Positions 26,879-35,597 of a stretch of DNA of 64,000 nt are shown here, piece by piece. Every line of letters starts with the position of its first letter. Position 1 is the stretch's first letter. Made by a program: the position numbers and the translations under genes. This stretch comes from Actinomycetota bacterium (lineage in GTDB: Bacteria; Actinomycetota; Actinomycetes; Actinomycetales; Microbacteriaceae), in NCBI GenBank assembly GCA_030838475.1, contig JAUZFP010000018.1, positions 1 to 64,000 of the forward strand, in the 5' to 3' direction. The notes under the pieces are model-generated. The model did no database searches and was not told where the DNA came from. It worked only from the letters and a program-made list of their open reading frames with translations.

Positions 26879-28210
26879 ATGAGCATCGACGCCCCCCGGT
26901 CACAACCGAACTTCTACCTGCGCCTGTGGCGAGCAGTACCGCGCGAGCTCGGATTCCTGCTGCTGGGCTTTCCGATCGCGGCCGTCGGCTTCGGCGTCTC
27001 TATCGGGATGTTCAACGCGGGTATCGCGACCATCATCCCGATCTTCGTCGGGGTCTTCATTCTCATCGGAACCCTGTACGTCGCCCGGGGTTTCGCTACC
27101 CTCGAGCTGATCCGACTGGACTGGGCAGGACGACCGCCGATCACGCGCGCCGGCTGGCAGGACGCCAGGGCGAAGACGGGCTTCTGGGGCTGGCTTCGCT
27201 CCCTGTTCGGCAACGGGCACTACTGGCTCGCGCTGCTGCACACCGTGGTCATCAACTTCGCGGTGTCCCTATTTAGCTGGGTCGTCACCGTCGTCTGGAT
27301 CTCGGTCGGCCTCGGCGGAATCACCTATTGGTTCTGGGACCGGTTCCCGCCTCGCGAGGGTCAACAGCTCTACATCTCGCAGTGGCTCCTCAACGGACGT
27401 GGACTGGTCGCGCCCAACGCGAGCTATGAGGTGGGCGAGACCGTTCTGTACCTCATCCTCGGGCTCGTGCTCCTGGGCACCCTCCCGTTTATCACGCGGG
27501 GTCTGACAAACCTGCACTGGTCGATCGCGCGTGGCGTGCTCGGGGCTTGGAAGTCGGAGGCATTGGGCCAGCAGGTCCGCGACCTCAGCGACGCGCGTGG
27601 GGCAGCAAGCTCCGCGGAGGGTCACTCGCTTCGCCGGCTCGAGCGCGACATCCACGATGGTCCGCAGCAGCGGTTGGTTCGACTGCAGATGGATCTCGCC
27701 GCGGCCGAGCGCCAGCTGGATGCCGACCCCGCGAAGGCCCGCAAACTGATCGGCGAGGCGATGCAGCAGTCGAAGGATGCCCTCGAGGAGCTGCGCTCAC
27801 TGTCCCGCGGTTTCGCGCCGCCCATCCTGCTCGACCGCGGCCTGGTCGCCGCGCTCGAGTCGGCGGCGACGCGCAGCCCGATCCCGACGACGGTGACCGA
27901 CTCGCTGCCCGAGGGCACGGCGCTTCCGCAGGAGATCGAACGCAACGCCTACTTCGCGGCGAGCGAGGCCCTGACCAATGCGATTAAGCACTCCGGTGCG
28001 ACGAACATCGACATTCGGGTGACGACCACCGCAAAGGATCTTGTGGTCACGGTGAGCGACAACGGCACCGGCGGCGCGACGACGAAGGCAGGCCACGGTC
28101 TCGCCGGTCTGCGCGAGCGGATGCGCGGCGTGAGCGGAGCGCTCGAGGTGCACAGTCCGTCCGGTGGTCCGACGCTGGTCTCGGCACGGCTACCGCTCGC
28201 GCCCCTGTAG
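26879..28210 (+). CDS. NarL-type sensor histidine kinase with membrane sensor domain
   Basis: A 443-residue sensor kinase. The N-terminal half has four or so hydrophobic segments matching the actinobacterial 'putative sensor' domain (IPIFVGVFILIGTLYVARGF at about 49-68). Then a HisKA_3 dimerisation helix with the phospho-accepting His in RDIHDGPQQRL (about residue 259) and a HATPase domain with SEALTNAIKHS and SDNGTGGA. It pairs with the LuxR-type regulator encoded 28 bp later. ATG 26879 is chosen because a -10-like CACACT ends 6 nt before it. The signal is unknown. Confidence 0.9.
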   Translation: MSIDAPRSQPNFYLRLWRAVPRELGFLLLGFPIAAVGFGVSIGMFNAGIATIIPIFVGVFILIGTLYVARGFATLELIRLDWAGRPPITRAGWQDARAKTGFWGWLRSLFGNGHYWLALLHTVVINFAVSLFSWVVTVVWISVGLGGITYWFWDRFPPREGQQLYISQWLLNGRGLVAPNASYEVGETVLYLILGLVLLGTLPFITRGLTNLHWSIARGVLGAWKSEALGQQVRDLSDARGAASSAEGHSLRRLERDIHDGPQQRLVRLQMDLAAAERQLDADPAKARKLIGEAMQQSKDALEELRSLSRGFAPPILLDRGLVAALESAATRSPIPTTVTDSLPEGTALPQEIERNAYFAASEALTNAIKHSGATNIDIRVTTTAKDLVVTVSDNGTGGATTKAGHGLAGLRERMRGVSGALEVHSPSGGPTLVSARLPLAPL

Positions 28211-28226
28211 GACCGACGTGCCACCG

Positions 28227-28232
28227 TACTCT
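28227..28232 (+). promoter_or_regulatory. -10 box (TACTCT) before the response-regulator gene
   Basis: TACTCT ends 6 nt before the ATG at 28239. The GGAGG next to the ATG (spacing 1 nt) is too close to act as a ribosome-binding site, so an additional leaderless promoter for the regulator is likely. Confidence 0.55.
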
Positions 28233-28238
28233 GGAGGC

Positions 28239-28886
28239 ATGTCAGGTCTCCGCGTCGTTGTCGCCGATGACTCCGTGCTTCTGCGCGAGGGGCTCGTGCG
28301 AGTGCTCGGCGAATCCGGAGTGACCGTCGTCGCCGCGTATGGCGACGCCGACCAGCTGCTGGCCGCACTCGAGACGGATGCGCCCGACCTGATCGTTCTC
28401 GACGTGCGGATGCCGCCCACCTTTCGCGACGAGGGCGTCCGTGCGGCCATCCGGGCCCGCGAGTTGCGGCCGACCGTCGGCATCCTGCTTCTCTCGCAAT
28501 ATGTCGAGGTCGCCTACGCCCAGGAGTTGCTCTCCGCGGGCACCGGCGGCGTCGGCTACCTACTCAAGGATCGCGTCGCGTCGCTCGCCGAACTGAAGGA
28601 TGCCATCGACCGGATTGCCTCGGGCGGCACGGTCCTCGACCCGGAGGTTGTCGCGCAGCTCATCGGGCGTCGGCACGATCCGCTCGCCAGCCTGACGCCG
28701 CGCGAGCGCGAGGTGCTTGCGCTGATGGGGGAGGGTCGCACGAATACGGCGATTGCCAGCGCCCTCGTGATCGGCACAGGGGCCGTCGAGAAGAACGTGA
28801 CATCCATCTTCCAGAAGCTGGGCCTGGATGACTCGGGCACGGACCACCGCCGGGTCCTGGCGGTGCTGGCCTGGCTGCAGCGCTAA
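28239..28886 (+). CDS. LuxR/NarL-family response regulator
   Basis: A 215-residue DNA-binding response regulator. The receiver domain has the acidic pair ADDS (about residues 8-11), the phosphorylation Asp in LIVLDVRMPP (about 54) and the Lys in YLLKDRV. The C-terminal LuxR-type helix-turn-helix starts at LTPREREVLALMGEGRTN and ends around VEKNVTSIFQKLGLD. It is the partner of the kinase encoded directly upstream. Targets are unknown. Two 17-bp tandem repeats lie just after its stop codon. Confidence 0.93.
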   Translation: MSGLRVVVADDSVLLREGLVRVLGESGVTVVAAYGDADQLLAALETDAPDLIVLDVRMPPTFRDEGVRAAIRARELRPTVGILLLSQYVEVAYAQELLSAGTGGVGYLLKDRVASLAELKDAIDRIASGGTVLDPEVVAQLIGRRHDPLASLTPREREVLALMGEGRTNTAIASALVIGTGAVEKNVTSIFQKLGLDDSGTDHRRVLAVLAWLQR

Positions 28887-28887
28887 G

Positions 28888-28921
28888 CGCCCTGAGCCGT
28901 TAGACGCCCTGCGCCGTTAAA
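28888..28921 (+). repeat. Two tandem 17-bp repeats after the response-regulator gene
   Basis: CGCCCTGAGCCGTTAGA and CGCCCTGCGCCGTTAAA lie head to tail, differing at two positions, starting 2 bp after the stop codon. They look like a local duplication with no evident function. Confidence 0.6.
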
Positions 28922-28974
28922 CACTCATTGCCCGACAAGCGCAATGCTTTCGGGCTGAGCGTGCTTCCAGGGGG

Positions 28975-29169
28975 CTAGAAGCGGGGGCGCTGAAGTACTG
29001 GAGACAGAGTCTGGCTCGAGCTGTAGCTCGCAGCCGGGTTGACCTCCGGGCGCGGGTATTCGAGGTGGTCAGTCCAGGCACGGCCGTTCCACCAGCGGAG
29101 CATTCCGCTGTTGGCGGGGTCTGGGTACCAGCCGAAGGGTGCGAGGTCAGTTTGGGTTGCAACAGACAT
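28975..29169 (-). CDS. Small DUF2510 protein
   Basis: A 64-residue protein that is little more than one DUF2510 domain: FGWYPDPANSGMLRWWNGRAWTDHL (key residues GWYPDP, LRWWNG, WT, residues about 11-35). This short Trp-rich domain is usually found at the N-terminus of actinobacterial membrane proteins; here it stands alone with a Ser/Pro tail. Function is unknown. The start ATG 29169 has AGGAAAA upstream at suitable distance; a longer frame upstream runs through the leader hairpin and is not credible. A second DUF2510 gene is at 41107-41340. Confidence 0.75.
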   Translation of the reverse strand: MSVATQTDLAPFGWYPDPANSGMLRWWNGRAWTDHLEYPRPEVNPAASYSSSQTLSPVLQRPRF

Positions 29170-29257
29170 TTGGGTTTTCCTGCGTTGCCCTGCCGCGGGG
29201 CGAGTCCGGGGTGCGACAGATTTGCCAACCGTAAGGCTGTTCGGGGTGGAGAACGGT

Positions 29258-29277
29258 TGTCCCCATAGTAGGGGACA
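29258..29277 (+). terminator. Hairpin with following T-rich stretch
   Basis: TGTCCCC / GGGGACA with a 6-nt loop, followed on the plus strand by TTTTCTCGTTTTG. As drawn it would stop plus-strand transcription, perhaps read-through from the two-component genes. On the minus strand it would lie in the leader of the DUF2510 gene. Confidence 0.5.
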
Positions 29278-29317
29278 TTTTCTCGTTTTGTATGGCCCCC
29301 AAAAAGGGGTCACCTTT

Positions 29318-30271
29318 TTATTCTGTCCGCACCGGGAATTTGACCCCGGAAAGCTGTTCCGAAATCGTCCACAACCGGGCCGAATTGGCGTCGTCTTGGG
29401 CTCGCTTCGGCACGCTCGCCGGCCCCGGACCGCCGGTCACTTCCTGGAATCCGCTCGGCCCGTAGTAGGCACCGCCGGCAGCATCCGGACTCGTCGCCGC
29501 GAACAGTGCGGGCAGGATTCCCTGGTCAACTTTTTGGTAGAGCCCCGGCACCTTGTACTGCTGGCGAACGAGTCGGGCTCGCAGGCCATCCTCGGGGTGG
29601 CCGTGGAGCGGTCCGGCCACCTGCAGGTTCGTGATCGTCGCACCGGGGTGAGCCGCGGCGGCAAGGATGCCCCAGCCGGCGGACGCGCTGCGCTTGGTGA
29701 GTTCGCGAGCGAAGATGAGCATCGCGAGCTTGGTGAGACCGTACGCGCGCCCCGGTCGGTAGGACTTCTCGCTCTGCAGGTTGTCCCAGTCGAGTCGGCC
29801 GGAGCGAGCATAGATGCTGCTGAGGTTGACGACTCGGGCGTGCTTCGCCGTGATGAGGAGTGGCATCAGTTGCGCGGTCAGAGCGAAGTGCCCGAGGTAG
29901 TTGGCCTCGAACTGCAGCTCGAACCCGTCCGTGGTGACCTCGCGCTTGGGCGGCATCATGACGCCGGCATTGTTGATCAGGATGTCGACGGGACGTCCAT
30001 CCGCCCGTGTCGCGTCGGCGAAGGACGCGACAGAGGCAAGCGAGGCGAGGTCGATCAGGCGCAGCTCGAGTTTCGCGTTCGGGACTTCCGCGCGGAGTGC
30101 CGCAAGTTCCTTCTCCCCTTTGGCCTGGTTGCGAACGGCGAGCACGACATCCGCGCCGGCGAGCGCCAGCCGCCGGGTGAGCTCGCGTCCGAGGCCGCTG
30201 TTTGCGCCCGTCACTATCGCGTGCTTTCCGGTCAGGTCGGGGACGTCAAGAAAATGTGTTGTGCGAGGCAT
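29318..30271 (-). CDS. Short-chain dehydrogenase/reductase (retinol-dehydrogenase-like)
   Basis: A 317-residue NAD(P)-dependent SDR. Cofactor motif [10 protein letters not shown] at about residues 22-31, NNAGV at about 101-105, the catalytic Ser in [10 protein letters not shown] and the YxxxK pair in YGLTKLA. The extended C-terminal part ([15 protein letters not shown]) is typical of the retinol-dehydrogenase/WWOX-like group. The substrate is unknown. It lies 35 bp downstream of the ferredoxin gene on the same strand, so it may be the last gene of the flavin electron-transfer row, though it has no obvious tie to it. Confidence 0.85.
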   Translation of the reverse strand: MPRTTHFLDVPDLTGKHAIVTGANSGLGRELTRRLALAGADVVLAVRNQAKGEKELAALRAEVPNAKLELRLIDLASLASVASFADATRADGRPVDILINNAGVMMPPKREVTTDGFELQFEANYLGHFALTAQLMPLLITAKHARVVNLSSIYARSGRLDWDNLQSEKSYRPGRAYGLTKLAMLIFARELTKRSASAGWGILAAAAHPGATITNLQVAGPLHGHPEDGLRARLVRQQYKVPGLYQKVDQGILPALFAATSPDAAGGAYYGPSGFQEVTGGPGPASVPKRAQDDANSARLWTISEQLSGVKFPVRTE

Positions 30272-30306
30272 GACTCAATTGTCACCGTTCGGGGTCGCCC
30301 GGGATG

Positions 30307-30558
30307 CTACCGAGCGTCGGTCGGCGCTATCAGCTTCAAAGCGAGAAGTGGGCAGAGGTCGACCGCGTCCCCGGCCGCGGCGAGACGGGATCCGGGAACG
30401 GCCACATTCGACCGGGCCGCTGGGTCGCCGGTTTTCGCGATGGGATAGCCCCATTTGTCCCGCGCGAGCAGGTCGGGGATCAGCTCGGTGCACAGACCGC
30501 GACCGTCGCACTTCGTCCAATCGATGTGAAGTGTGTAGCGATTGGGCGTTCCAGCCAT
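30307..30558 (-). CDS. Small ferredoxin
   Basis: An 83-residue ferredoxin of the single-cluster type found with actinobacterial redox enzymes. Three cysteines are visible: C-x5-C in CDGRGLC (about residues 17-23) and Cys in DLCPLLAL near the C-terminus, the arrangement of a [3Fe-4S] cluster. ATG 30558 gives the typical start (YTLHIDWTKCDG). It lies 8 bp after the NuoF-like gene, its likely electron partner: NAD(P)H or ferredoxin electrons could pass between the two proteins and the membrane components encoded upstream. Confidence 0.85.
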   Translation of the reverse strand: MAGTPNRYTLHIDWTKCDGRGLCTELIPDLLARDKWGYPIAKTGDPAARSNVAVPGSRLAAAGDAVDLCPLLALKLIAPTDAR

Positions 30559-30566
30559 GCCAGCTC

Positions 30567-31790
30567 CTACCTGCCCGCCCGGCGTACGCAGCGTCCGGTG
30601 AGATGCGCCTGCACGTCTGGCGAGAATGCGTCGAGAGCGCTCAACACCAGGCGAGTGGTGCCATTCGGGTGGTGGCACGATCCGCGCCCGACAACCGACT
30701 CGCTGACGCTTGCTAGTTCGCGGGCCAGTCGGCGATCCGGATCACCGGACGCGATGCGTTCGAGGAGCCTCGCCATCTCGGGAAGTCCAAACATGCACGG
30801 TCCGCACTGCTGGGCCGACTCGTTCGCGAGATACCGGACGATCTCGGCGCTGGCCCGAAGACCGCACTGGTCCGCCGCGAGGGCGTAAAGGATTCCGGCT
30901 CCGAGGTGCGCTCCGTGCGAGGCGAGCGCAGCAGGCGAAAGCCCGACGCTCAAATCGTTGCCACTGAGCCAGGCACCGTGGTATCCGCCCACCAGCACGG
31001 CCGCAATGTCGTCGTCCGTCGCTCCGCAGGCCCGGAGGATGTCGCGGACGGGGGTGTCCCCGGGCACTTCGAGAACGCGGTCGGCCGGCACCGCGCCGGA
31101 TACCGTGACCAGGCGAGTGCCAGGATCGCGGTTGCTCCCGACCTCGCGGAACCACGCGCTCCCGTAGCGGGCGACCAGCGCCACGTGGGCGAGCGTCTCG
31201 ACGTTCTGGACGAGAGTTGGGCGCTGTTTCAGCCCAGACGTGGTCAGCCGAACGGTCTTGTCGGTGGGCAGCGCAACGCCGTTGGAAATCGCGTTGACCA
31301 CCGCACTTGCCTCGCCCGAGATGAACGTGTCGGGCGCTTCTACCACCCGAATCGCGCGGGCGTCGTCCCGCTCGCTGATCGCTCGTCGCACCGACGGCAG
31401 CGATTGCGCGGTCGTGTAGAGGTACATCGTTCCCGCGTGTACGACGGCTGCGGCGGCGAGCAGTCCGTCAATGACCAGGTGGGGTGCGTCGCGCAACAGC
31501 CTCTCGTCCTTCAGACTTCTGGGTTCCCCTTCGGCTCCGTTTGCGATGACAATCGCGCTGGACCTCCAAAGGCTGCTCATTCCCGAGCGCGGCACTGATC
31601 CGAACTTTTGAGCGGCGGGGAAACCCGCCCCACCGCGTCCGATGAGTCCAGATCGCTCGAGCTCGGGAATGAGCTCCGCCCTGCTCGACCCCGGCGCTAG
31701 GTCGCCGTAGGTCGCAAGGTGGGTCCGGTAGGTCGCGCGAGCGCCGGCGGCAAAGAGCCGGTTGACGCCGAACGGGGAGTGAGTGCTCAC
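30567..31790 (-). CDS. NuoF-like NADH dehydrogenase 51-kDa-type flavoprotein
   Basis: A 407-residue protein like the FMN/NADH-binding subunit of complex I. GRGGAGFPAAQKF (about residues 53-65) and ANGAEGEPRSLKDERLL form the NADH/FMN site. The C-terminal cluster region reads ESAQQCGPCMFG...GSCHHPNG: three of four N3-type cysteines are kept and the first is Ala. The GTG at 31790 is chosen because GGAGG stands 5 nt upstream; an ATG at 31820 touching the previous stop (TGATG) is an alternative adding ten residues. In this operon it probably feeds electrons from NADH to or from the ferredoxin and the heme membrane protein. Confidence 0.85.
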   Translation of the reverse strand: MSTHSPFGVNRLFAAGARATYRTHLATYGDLAPGSSRAELIPELERSGLIGRGGAGFPAAQKFGSVPRSGMSSLWRSSAIVIANGAEGEPRSLKDERLLRDAPHLVIDGLLAAAAVVHAGTMYLYTTAQSLPSVRRAISERDDARAIRVVEAPDTFISGEASAVVNAISNGVALPTDKTVRLTTSGLKQRPTLVQNVETLAHVALVARYGSAWFREVGSNRDPGTRLVTVSGAVPADRVLEVPGDTPVRDILRACGATDDDIAAVLVGGYHGAWLSGNDLSVGLSPAALASHGAHLGAGILYALAADQCGLRASAEIVRYLANESAQQCGPCMFGLPEMARLLERIASGDPDRRLARELASVSESVVGRGSCHHPNGTTRLVLSALDAFSPDVQAHLTGRCVRRAGR

Positions 31791-31819
31791 TGGTTCCTCC
31801 ACTTCCGCGCTGAGAGTCA

Positions 31820-32374
31820 TCAGTGGACCGCATTTCGCGCTGTGGCGGATTCGAGAAAGCGCGAGGAGACGCGCCAGATCAGCACACCTGCCACAGCCAC
31901 GGTGCAAACAGTCGCGATCGCGAGGAACCACCCGCTCGTGCCGTTGGTGCCATTGCCAATCGAGTGCACGAGCGCGATGGGCCACATAGCGTACGTCAGC
32001 CAGTGGATGGCCTTGAAGAGACGCACACCGAGTCGCTTACGGAACAGGCTCGTGATGACGATCGCGAGGAGAAGGTCGAACGCAACGGTGCCGAGACCCT
32101 GCCAGAACGGTTTGTATGCGCCGAGAAACGGCACGACAACGTCGGCCACGCTCAGCTTGGCGTACGAATCGAGCATCAGAGAACCGACGTGAAGAACGAG
32201 AAAGATGCTCGCGAGCAGCGCGATGTTGCGGTGAATCAGCTGTATCGAGAATCGTGGCAACCCGGGAAGTGGTCGACCCGAGCGGGTCCAAATTCCGAGC
32301 ACCACTGATCCGGTGAGCAGCACGAGCGCGACAATGCCACTGATTCGCCCGAAGGCCCACATCGCCTCGCTCAT
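31820..32374 (-). CDS. Ferric-reductase-like heme membrane protein
   Basis: A 184-residue membrane protein with five to six hydrophobic segments. Two pairs of His lie in neighbouring spans, as in ferric reductase/MsrQ-type b-heme proteins: IHRNIALLASIFLVLHVG (about residues 47-65) and IHWLTYAMWPIALVHSIG (about 125-142). It could carry electrons across the membrane toward a periplasm-side flavin. The ATG at 32374 overlaps the ApbE stop (ATGA), showing tight coupling. Function is inferred from fold and context. Confidence 0.8.
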   Translation of the reverse strand: MSEAMWAFGRISGIVALVLLTGSVVLGIWTRSGRPLPGLPRFSIQLIHRNIALLASIFLVLHVGSLMLDSYAKLSVADVVVPFLGAYKPFWQGLGTVAFDLLLAIVITSLFRKRLGVRLFKAIHWLTYAMWPIALVHSIGNGTNGTSGWFLAIATVCTVAVAGVLIWRVSSRFLESATARNAVH

Positions 32375-33321
32375 CGCGCACCGCCAACGGTGGACAGTTC
32401 CGGCGTGGCTACCGGCCACAGTGATGTGGTCACGACCCGACCCTCGGCATCCACGAGCCGTGCGGCCACCTTCAGGTCTTCCAGCCAGCGCACAGCCCCG
32501 AAACCGCGAATAACGGATGCCGTGCTCAGTGCGTTGGCGTCAAGACAGCTAGAAGATGCGACGGTGACGGTGCGCCACACGATTTCTGCGGGGAGACCGA
32601 AACGGGGATCGAGAATGTGATGGCGCGCGTAGCCGCCCGACATCCAACGCCGCTTTTGCGTGCTCGACGTGGCCATCGCCGCGCCGGGCGCGAGTGAAAC
32701 CTGCTGACTCGGGTCCTCGGGGACGTCCTGGACCAGAACCTCCCACCCGTCGACCGGTTCGTTTCCGGCCGTGGCTATGTCTCCGCCCAGACTGACGAGG
32801 GCGCCAACGCCGAGTTGTTCCGCAACCTTCGCCGCGGCCAGATCGGCGGCAATCGCCTTCGCTGTTGCGCCCAGGTCGAGACGGATGTCAGACGGCACCG
32901 TAAGGGTAAGACCATTGACGCGGACATCCTGCCAGCGTGGGCGGCGGGTACTCACCCGGAGGTCCACCGTTGCATACGTCGATGCCTCGACCACGGAGAG
33001 CTCGGAGATGTCCCGGTCGTAGCCAAGACTCGCGAGCTCGTTGCCCATGGTCGGGTCGACGTCGCCGTCGGAGAGAGCGGCGGCCCGGAGTGCGCCCTCG
33101 ACGAGCGAGACGAGCATGGGGCTTACGCTCATGCCGGTCGCGAGCCCCGATGCGAGCTTTGACAACTCGGAGTCGGCGCGAAATCGGCTGCATGCGTCAT
33201 CCACCTGACCGACAACGTCGCGCACGATGCGCGTCGCATCCTCAAGCACGAGGGCGGAGGTCACCACGACGGACGCGTCGCAGCTCCAGACCTTCCAGTC
33301 GGTGCGGGCAACTGTGGTCAC
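32371..33321 (-). CDS. apbE: ApbE-family FAD:protein FMN transferase
   Basis: A 316-residue ApbE enzyme that attaches FMN from FAD to a Thr or Ser of target proteins outside the cytoplasmic membrane. Conserved parts: SRFRADSELSKLA, VDPTMGNELASLGYD, the GGD motif in VSLGGDIATAG, HHILDPRFG, and the metal/substrate segment CLDANALSTA. No signal peptide is obvious, so export is uncertain. GTG 33321 lies one base after the previous stop; GTG 33345 would overlap the preceding gene. Its natural target should be one of the neighbouring membrane proteins, but none has the usual FMN_bind domain. Confidence 0.88.
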   Translation of the reverse strand: MTTVARTDWKVWSCDASVVVTSALVLEDATRIVRDVVGQVDDACSRFRADSELSKLASGLATGMSVSPMLVSLVEGALRAAALSDGDVDPTMGNELASLGYDRDISELSVVEASTYATVDLRVSTRRPRWQDVRVNGLTLTVPSDIRLDLGATAKAIAADLAAAKVAEQLGVGALVSLGGDIATAGNEPVDGWEVLVQDVPEDPSQQVSLAPGAAMATSSTQKRRWMSGGYARHHILDPRFGLPAEIVWRTVTVASSSCLDANALSTASVIRGFGAVRWLEDLKVAARLVDAEGRVVTTSLWPVATPELSTVGGAR

Positions 33322-33322
33322 G

Positions 33323-33583
33323 TCAGGATCCCGACGATGTTGCACTGCTCGAACCGCCGGAGCTCTGGCTCACTGATGACGATGTTGAACTACTCGACGA
33401 GTCATCAGAACTGGATGACGATGACGATGAATTGTCGGTGCTCGATGAACTGCTCGAGGTCGATGAGGTGGATGTCGATGTCGCACCCCAGAGAATCAAC
33501 GATGCGATCCCGGTGATGCCGATGCTCAGGATGCTGATGGTTGCCGTCAGGTTTGTTGCGAGCTTCTTGCCCTTTGTCCTCAT
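33323..33583 (-). CDS. Single-span membrane protein with Ser/Asp/Thr-rich tail
   Basis: An 86-residue protein: Lys/Arg-rich start (MRTKGKKLATN), one membrane segment (about residues 12-34, ISILSIGITGIASLILWGA), then a tail of almost only Ser, Thr, Asp and Gly ending in GGSSSATSSGS. The positive-inside rule puts the tail outside. In related gene clusters this position is often held by a protein with the same membrane-plus-Ser-rich start followed by an FMN_bind domain; here the gene stops before any such domain. It could be a shortened form or a minimal flavin acceptor. ATG 33583 and GTG 33589 are both possible starts. Confidence 0.65.
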   Translation of the reverse strand: MRTKGKKLATNLTATISILSIGITGIASLILWGATSTSTSSTSSSSSSTDNSSSSSSSSDDSSSSSTSSSVSQSSGGSSSATSSGS

Positions 33584-33685
33584 GTCCACGACGTGGCCGC
33601 ATCCCTTCGCTCGGTCTTCTTAGCCCCTACGCTCCGGCACCATTCTTCGAGGCTCCTTAGCTGGGCTGTGCGAACCCTGCGGAGA

Positions 33686-34909
33686 CTATTTGAGAATGCT
33701 TAGAGGCAGCGTCACCACGATGACCGCACCGCTCCCGGACTCGGTCGGCTCAACGCGCACGCTGCCGTCGTGTCTGAACGCGATCTCCGCGACGAGGGCG
33801 AGCCCGAGTCCGTAGTGGCGCGTCTGAGCGTCGTGGTCGTGCCCCGCTCGCGAAGTGGCGAACCGTTCGAACGCTCTTTCGCGCATGTCGTCCGGGAAGC
33901 CGCGGCCGTCGTCCCTCACAGTAATTTCGGCGCCGCGCCCCGCGGAATGCACCTCCACTCGCACCTCGCTTCGTGCGTGATCGAGGGCATTCGATACCAG
34001 CGACGTGAACAGGCGCAGGATTGACGCTCGCGAACCGTCGACCATGATCGGCTCGTCGCTTACCGGTCCGTGCAACGCGATGTGGCGGTCTTTGGCGTGC
34101 ACCGAGAGCGAAGCGACGACATCCCGGGCGAGCTTCGTCAGGTCGAGTGGCACGCGTTCGGCGGTTTCGCGAGGATCGGCGGCGATGAGGAGGTCCTCAA
34201 GAATGCCGGTCAGCTCGCGAGAATCCTGGAGGATGTCGTCGAGCCCGGACGCAAGCGCTCTGCCGACTGCGGCCGGCGACTTCGCGGCCTCCCGTCGGAG
34301 CAGTTGGGTGCGGGTGGTCAACAGGGTCAGCGGCGTTCGCAACTCGTGGCTCGCGTCGGTGACGAATCGCCGTTGCAGCGACAGGGCGTCCACCATGGGT
34401 CGAAGTGCTCGTCGAGCGATGATGGCGGCGACGAGGCCGGACGCGATCGACCCAAGAAAGCCCGAGATGATGAGGGCGAGCGCGAGTCGGCGCAATTCGC
34501 CTTGGTTCTCGGTGTCGTCCTGGGCGGCCTGCACGCTCATCCCGTCATGCGAAATCGTCACAATCGTGTAGGTCTTGCCACCCACGGTACGTGTCGTCTG
34601 GAGGGGGTCGTCGCGGGTCGCCGCTGCGGCGAGCTGCGAAGCGTCGGGAAACCACGAGGGCGCCCCTGGAGAGACGGTCATTTGCCCGTGGTCGTCGCGT
34701 GCGACCAGGACATCCTGAGGGGCGGACTGGACGGACGCGGCCTGCGAGGCATCCATGAGGATATGCGTGGTCTCATCTCGCTGGCTCGACTGCACAATGA
34801 AGTAGGTCACCGTGAGCAAAACCGCGAAGATGATCAGGATGAGAGTGCCGAACCTCAGGGCAAGACGGAGTGACGCTCGACGCAGGTCGGTCTGGTCTCG
34901 CGTGCTCAC
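33686..34909 (-). CDS. Sensor histidine kinase (OmpR/EnvZ-type)
   Basis: A 407-residue membrane kinase with two spans (about residues 17-38 and 142-164) around a ~100-residue extracytoplasmic sensor region without a recognisable domain. A HisKA box has the phospho-accepting His in DASHELRTPLTLL (about residue 188), and the HATPase domain has NALDHA, DDGRGFP and the HYGLGLALV G-box. It overlaps the response-regulator stop (ATGA). It lies in the same gene row as the electron-transfer proteins and probably controls them in response to an external redox or envelope signal (inference). Confidence 0.9.
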   Translation of the reverse strand: MSTRDQTDLRRASLRLALRFGTLILIIFAVLLTVTYFIVQSSQRDETTHILMDASQAASVQSAPQDVLVARDDHGQMTVSPGAPSWFPDASQLAAAATRDDPLQTTRTVGGKTYTIVTISHDGMSVQAAQDDTENQGELRRLALALIISGFLGSIASGLVAAIIARRALRPMVDALSLQRRFVTDASHELRTPLTLLTTRTQLLRREAAKSPAAVGRALASGLDDILQDSRELTGILEDLLIAADPRETAERVPLDLTKLARDVVASLSVHAKDRHIALHGPVSDEPIMVDGSRASILRLFTSLVSNALDHARSEVRVEVHSAGRGAEITVRDDGRGFPDDMRERAFERFATSRAGHDHDAQTRHYGLGLALVAEIAFRHDGSVRVEPTESGSGAVIVVTLPLSILK

Positions 34910-35574
34910 GGCAGACGCCCCAGCTGGTAGCCGATGCCGCGAATTGTGGTAATTGCGCCCCGTCCGAGTTTCTTTCGAAGGTAGTGAACATATGTGTCGA
35001 CAACTCCGGGATCGTCGGCGTCGGCGAACACCTCGGCGAGGAGGTCGGCACGGGAGAAGACCTGGCTGGGCCTGCGCGCCAGACGCTCGAGCAGGTCGCC
35101 CTCCCGTTCGGACAACAGCACCGGCTCCTGGTAATCGAAGGCAACGGTGCGTGATTCTGTGTCGAGGGTGCCCCCTGGCACGCGGAGAACCGGGATCGTG
35201 GCGGCGACTCTACGCCGAAGAACTCGAAGTCGGGCAAGCAGTTCGTCGATGTCGAAGGGTTTGGCGAGGTAGTCCTCGGCTCCCCGATCAAGCCCCTCAA
35301 CTCGGTCGGCAGGGTTCCCAAGCGCGGACAGGATGAGTGCTGGCGTCTGCACTCCGGCGCGCCGCAGTTTGCTGAGTAGATCGAGGCCCTCAATGACGGG
35401 CAACCCGCGATCGAGAAGTAGGTTATCGAACTCTTCGGTGAGGCCCAGGTGCAGCGCACGTTGCCCGTCGCGGGCCGTGGTGACCGAGTAGCCCTCACTC
35501 ATCAAGAGGTCGGTCAACATGTTCAGCAACCGGGGATCATCCTCGACGACGAGAATGCGTGGCGTTTCGTTCAC
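34906..35574 (-). CDS. OmpR-family response regulator
   Basis: A 222-residue winged-helix response regulator. The receiver has VVEDDPR (acidic pair about residues 11-12), the phospho-Asp in LLLDRGLPV (about 54; RGLP instead of the more usual LGLP) and Lys in YLAKPFD. The C-terminal domain ends with VVDTYVHYLRKKLG and TTIRGIGYQLG, typical DNA-recognition elements. It is encoded before and coupled to the kinase. It lies 23 bp after the Thr/Pro-rich membrane protein gene, so the whole row may be one transcript under autocontrol. Confidence 0.92.
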   Translation of the reverse strand: MNETPRILVVEDDPRLLNMLTDLLMSEGYSVTTARDGQRALHLGLTEEFDNLLLDRGLPVIEGLDLLSKLRRAGVQTPALILSALGNPADRVEGLDRGAEDYLAKPFDIDELLARLRVLRRRVAATIPVLRVPGGTLDTESRTVAFDYQEPVLLSEREGDLLERLARRPSQVFSRADLLAEVFADADDPGVVDTYVHYLRKKLGRGAITTIRGIGYQLGRLP

Positions 35575-35597
35575 GAGCGCAGTCTAGATTCGCGGCG

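Noticed and set aside
32937-33623. Plus-strand frame with a long Asp/Glu-rich stretch
   Set aside because: It is the complement of the Ser-rich tail gene (33323-33583); the minus-strand reading gives a sensible membrane protein within an operon.
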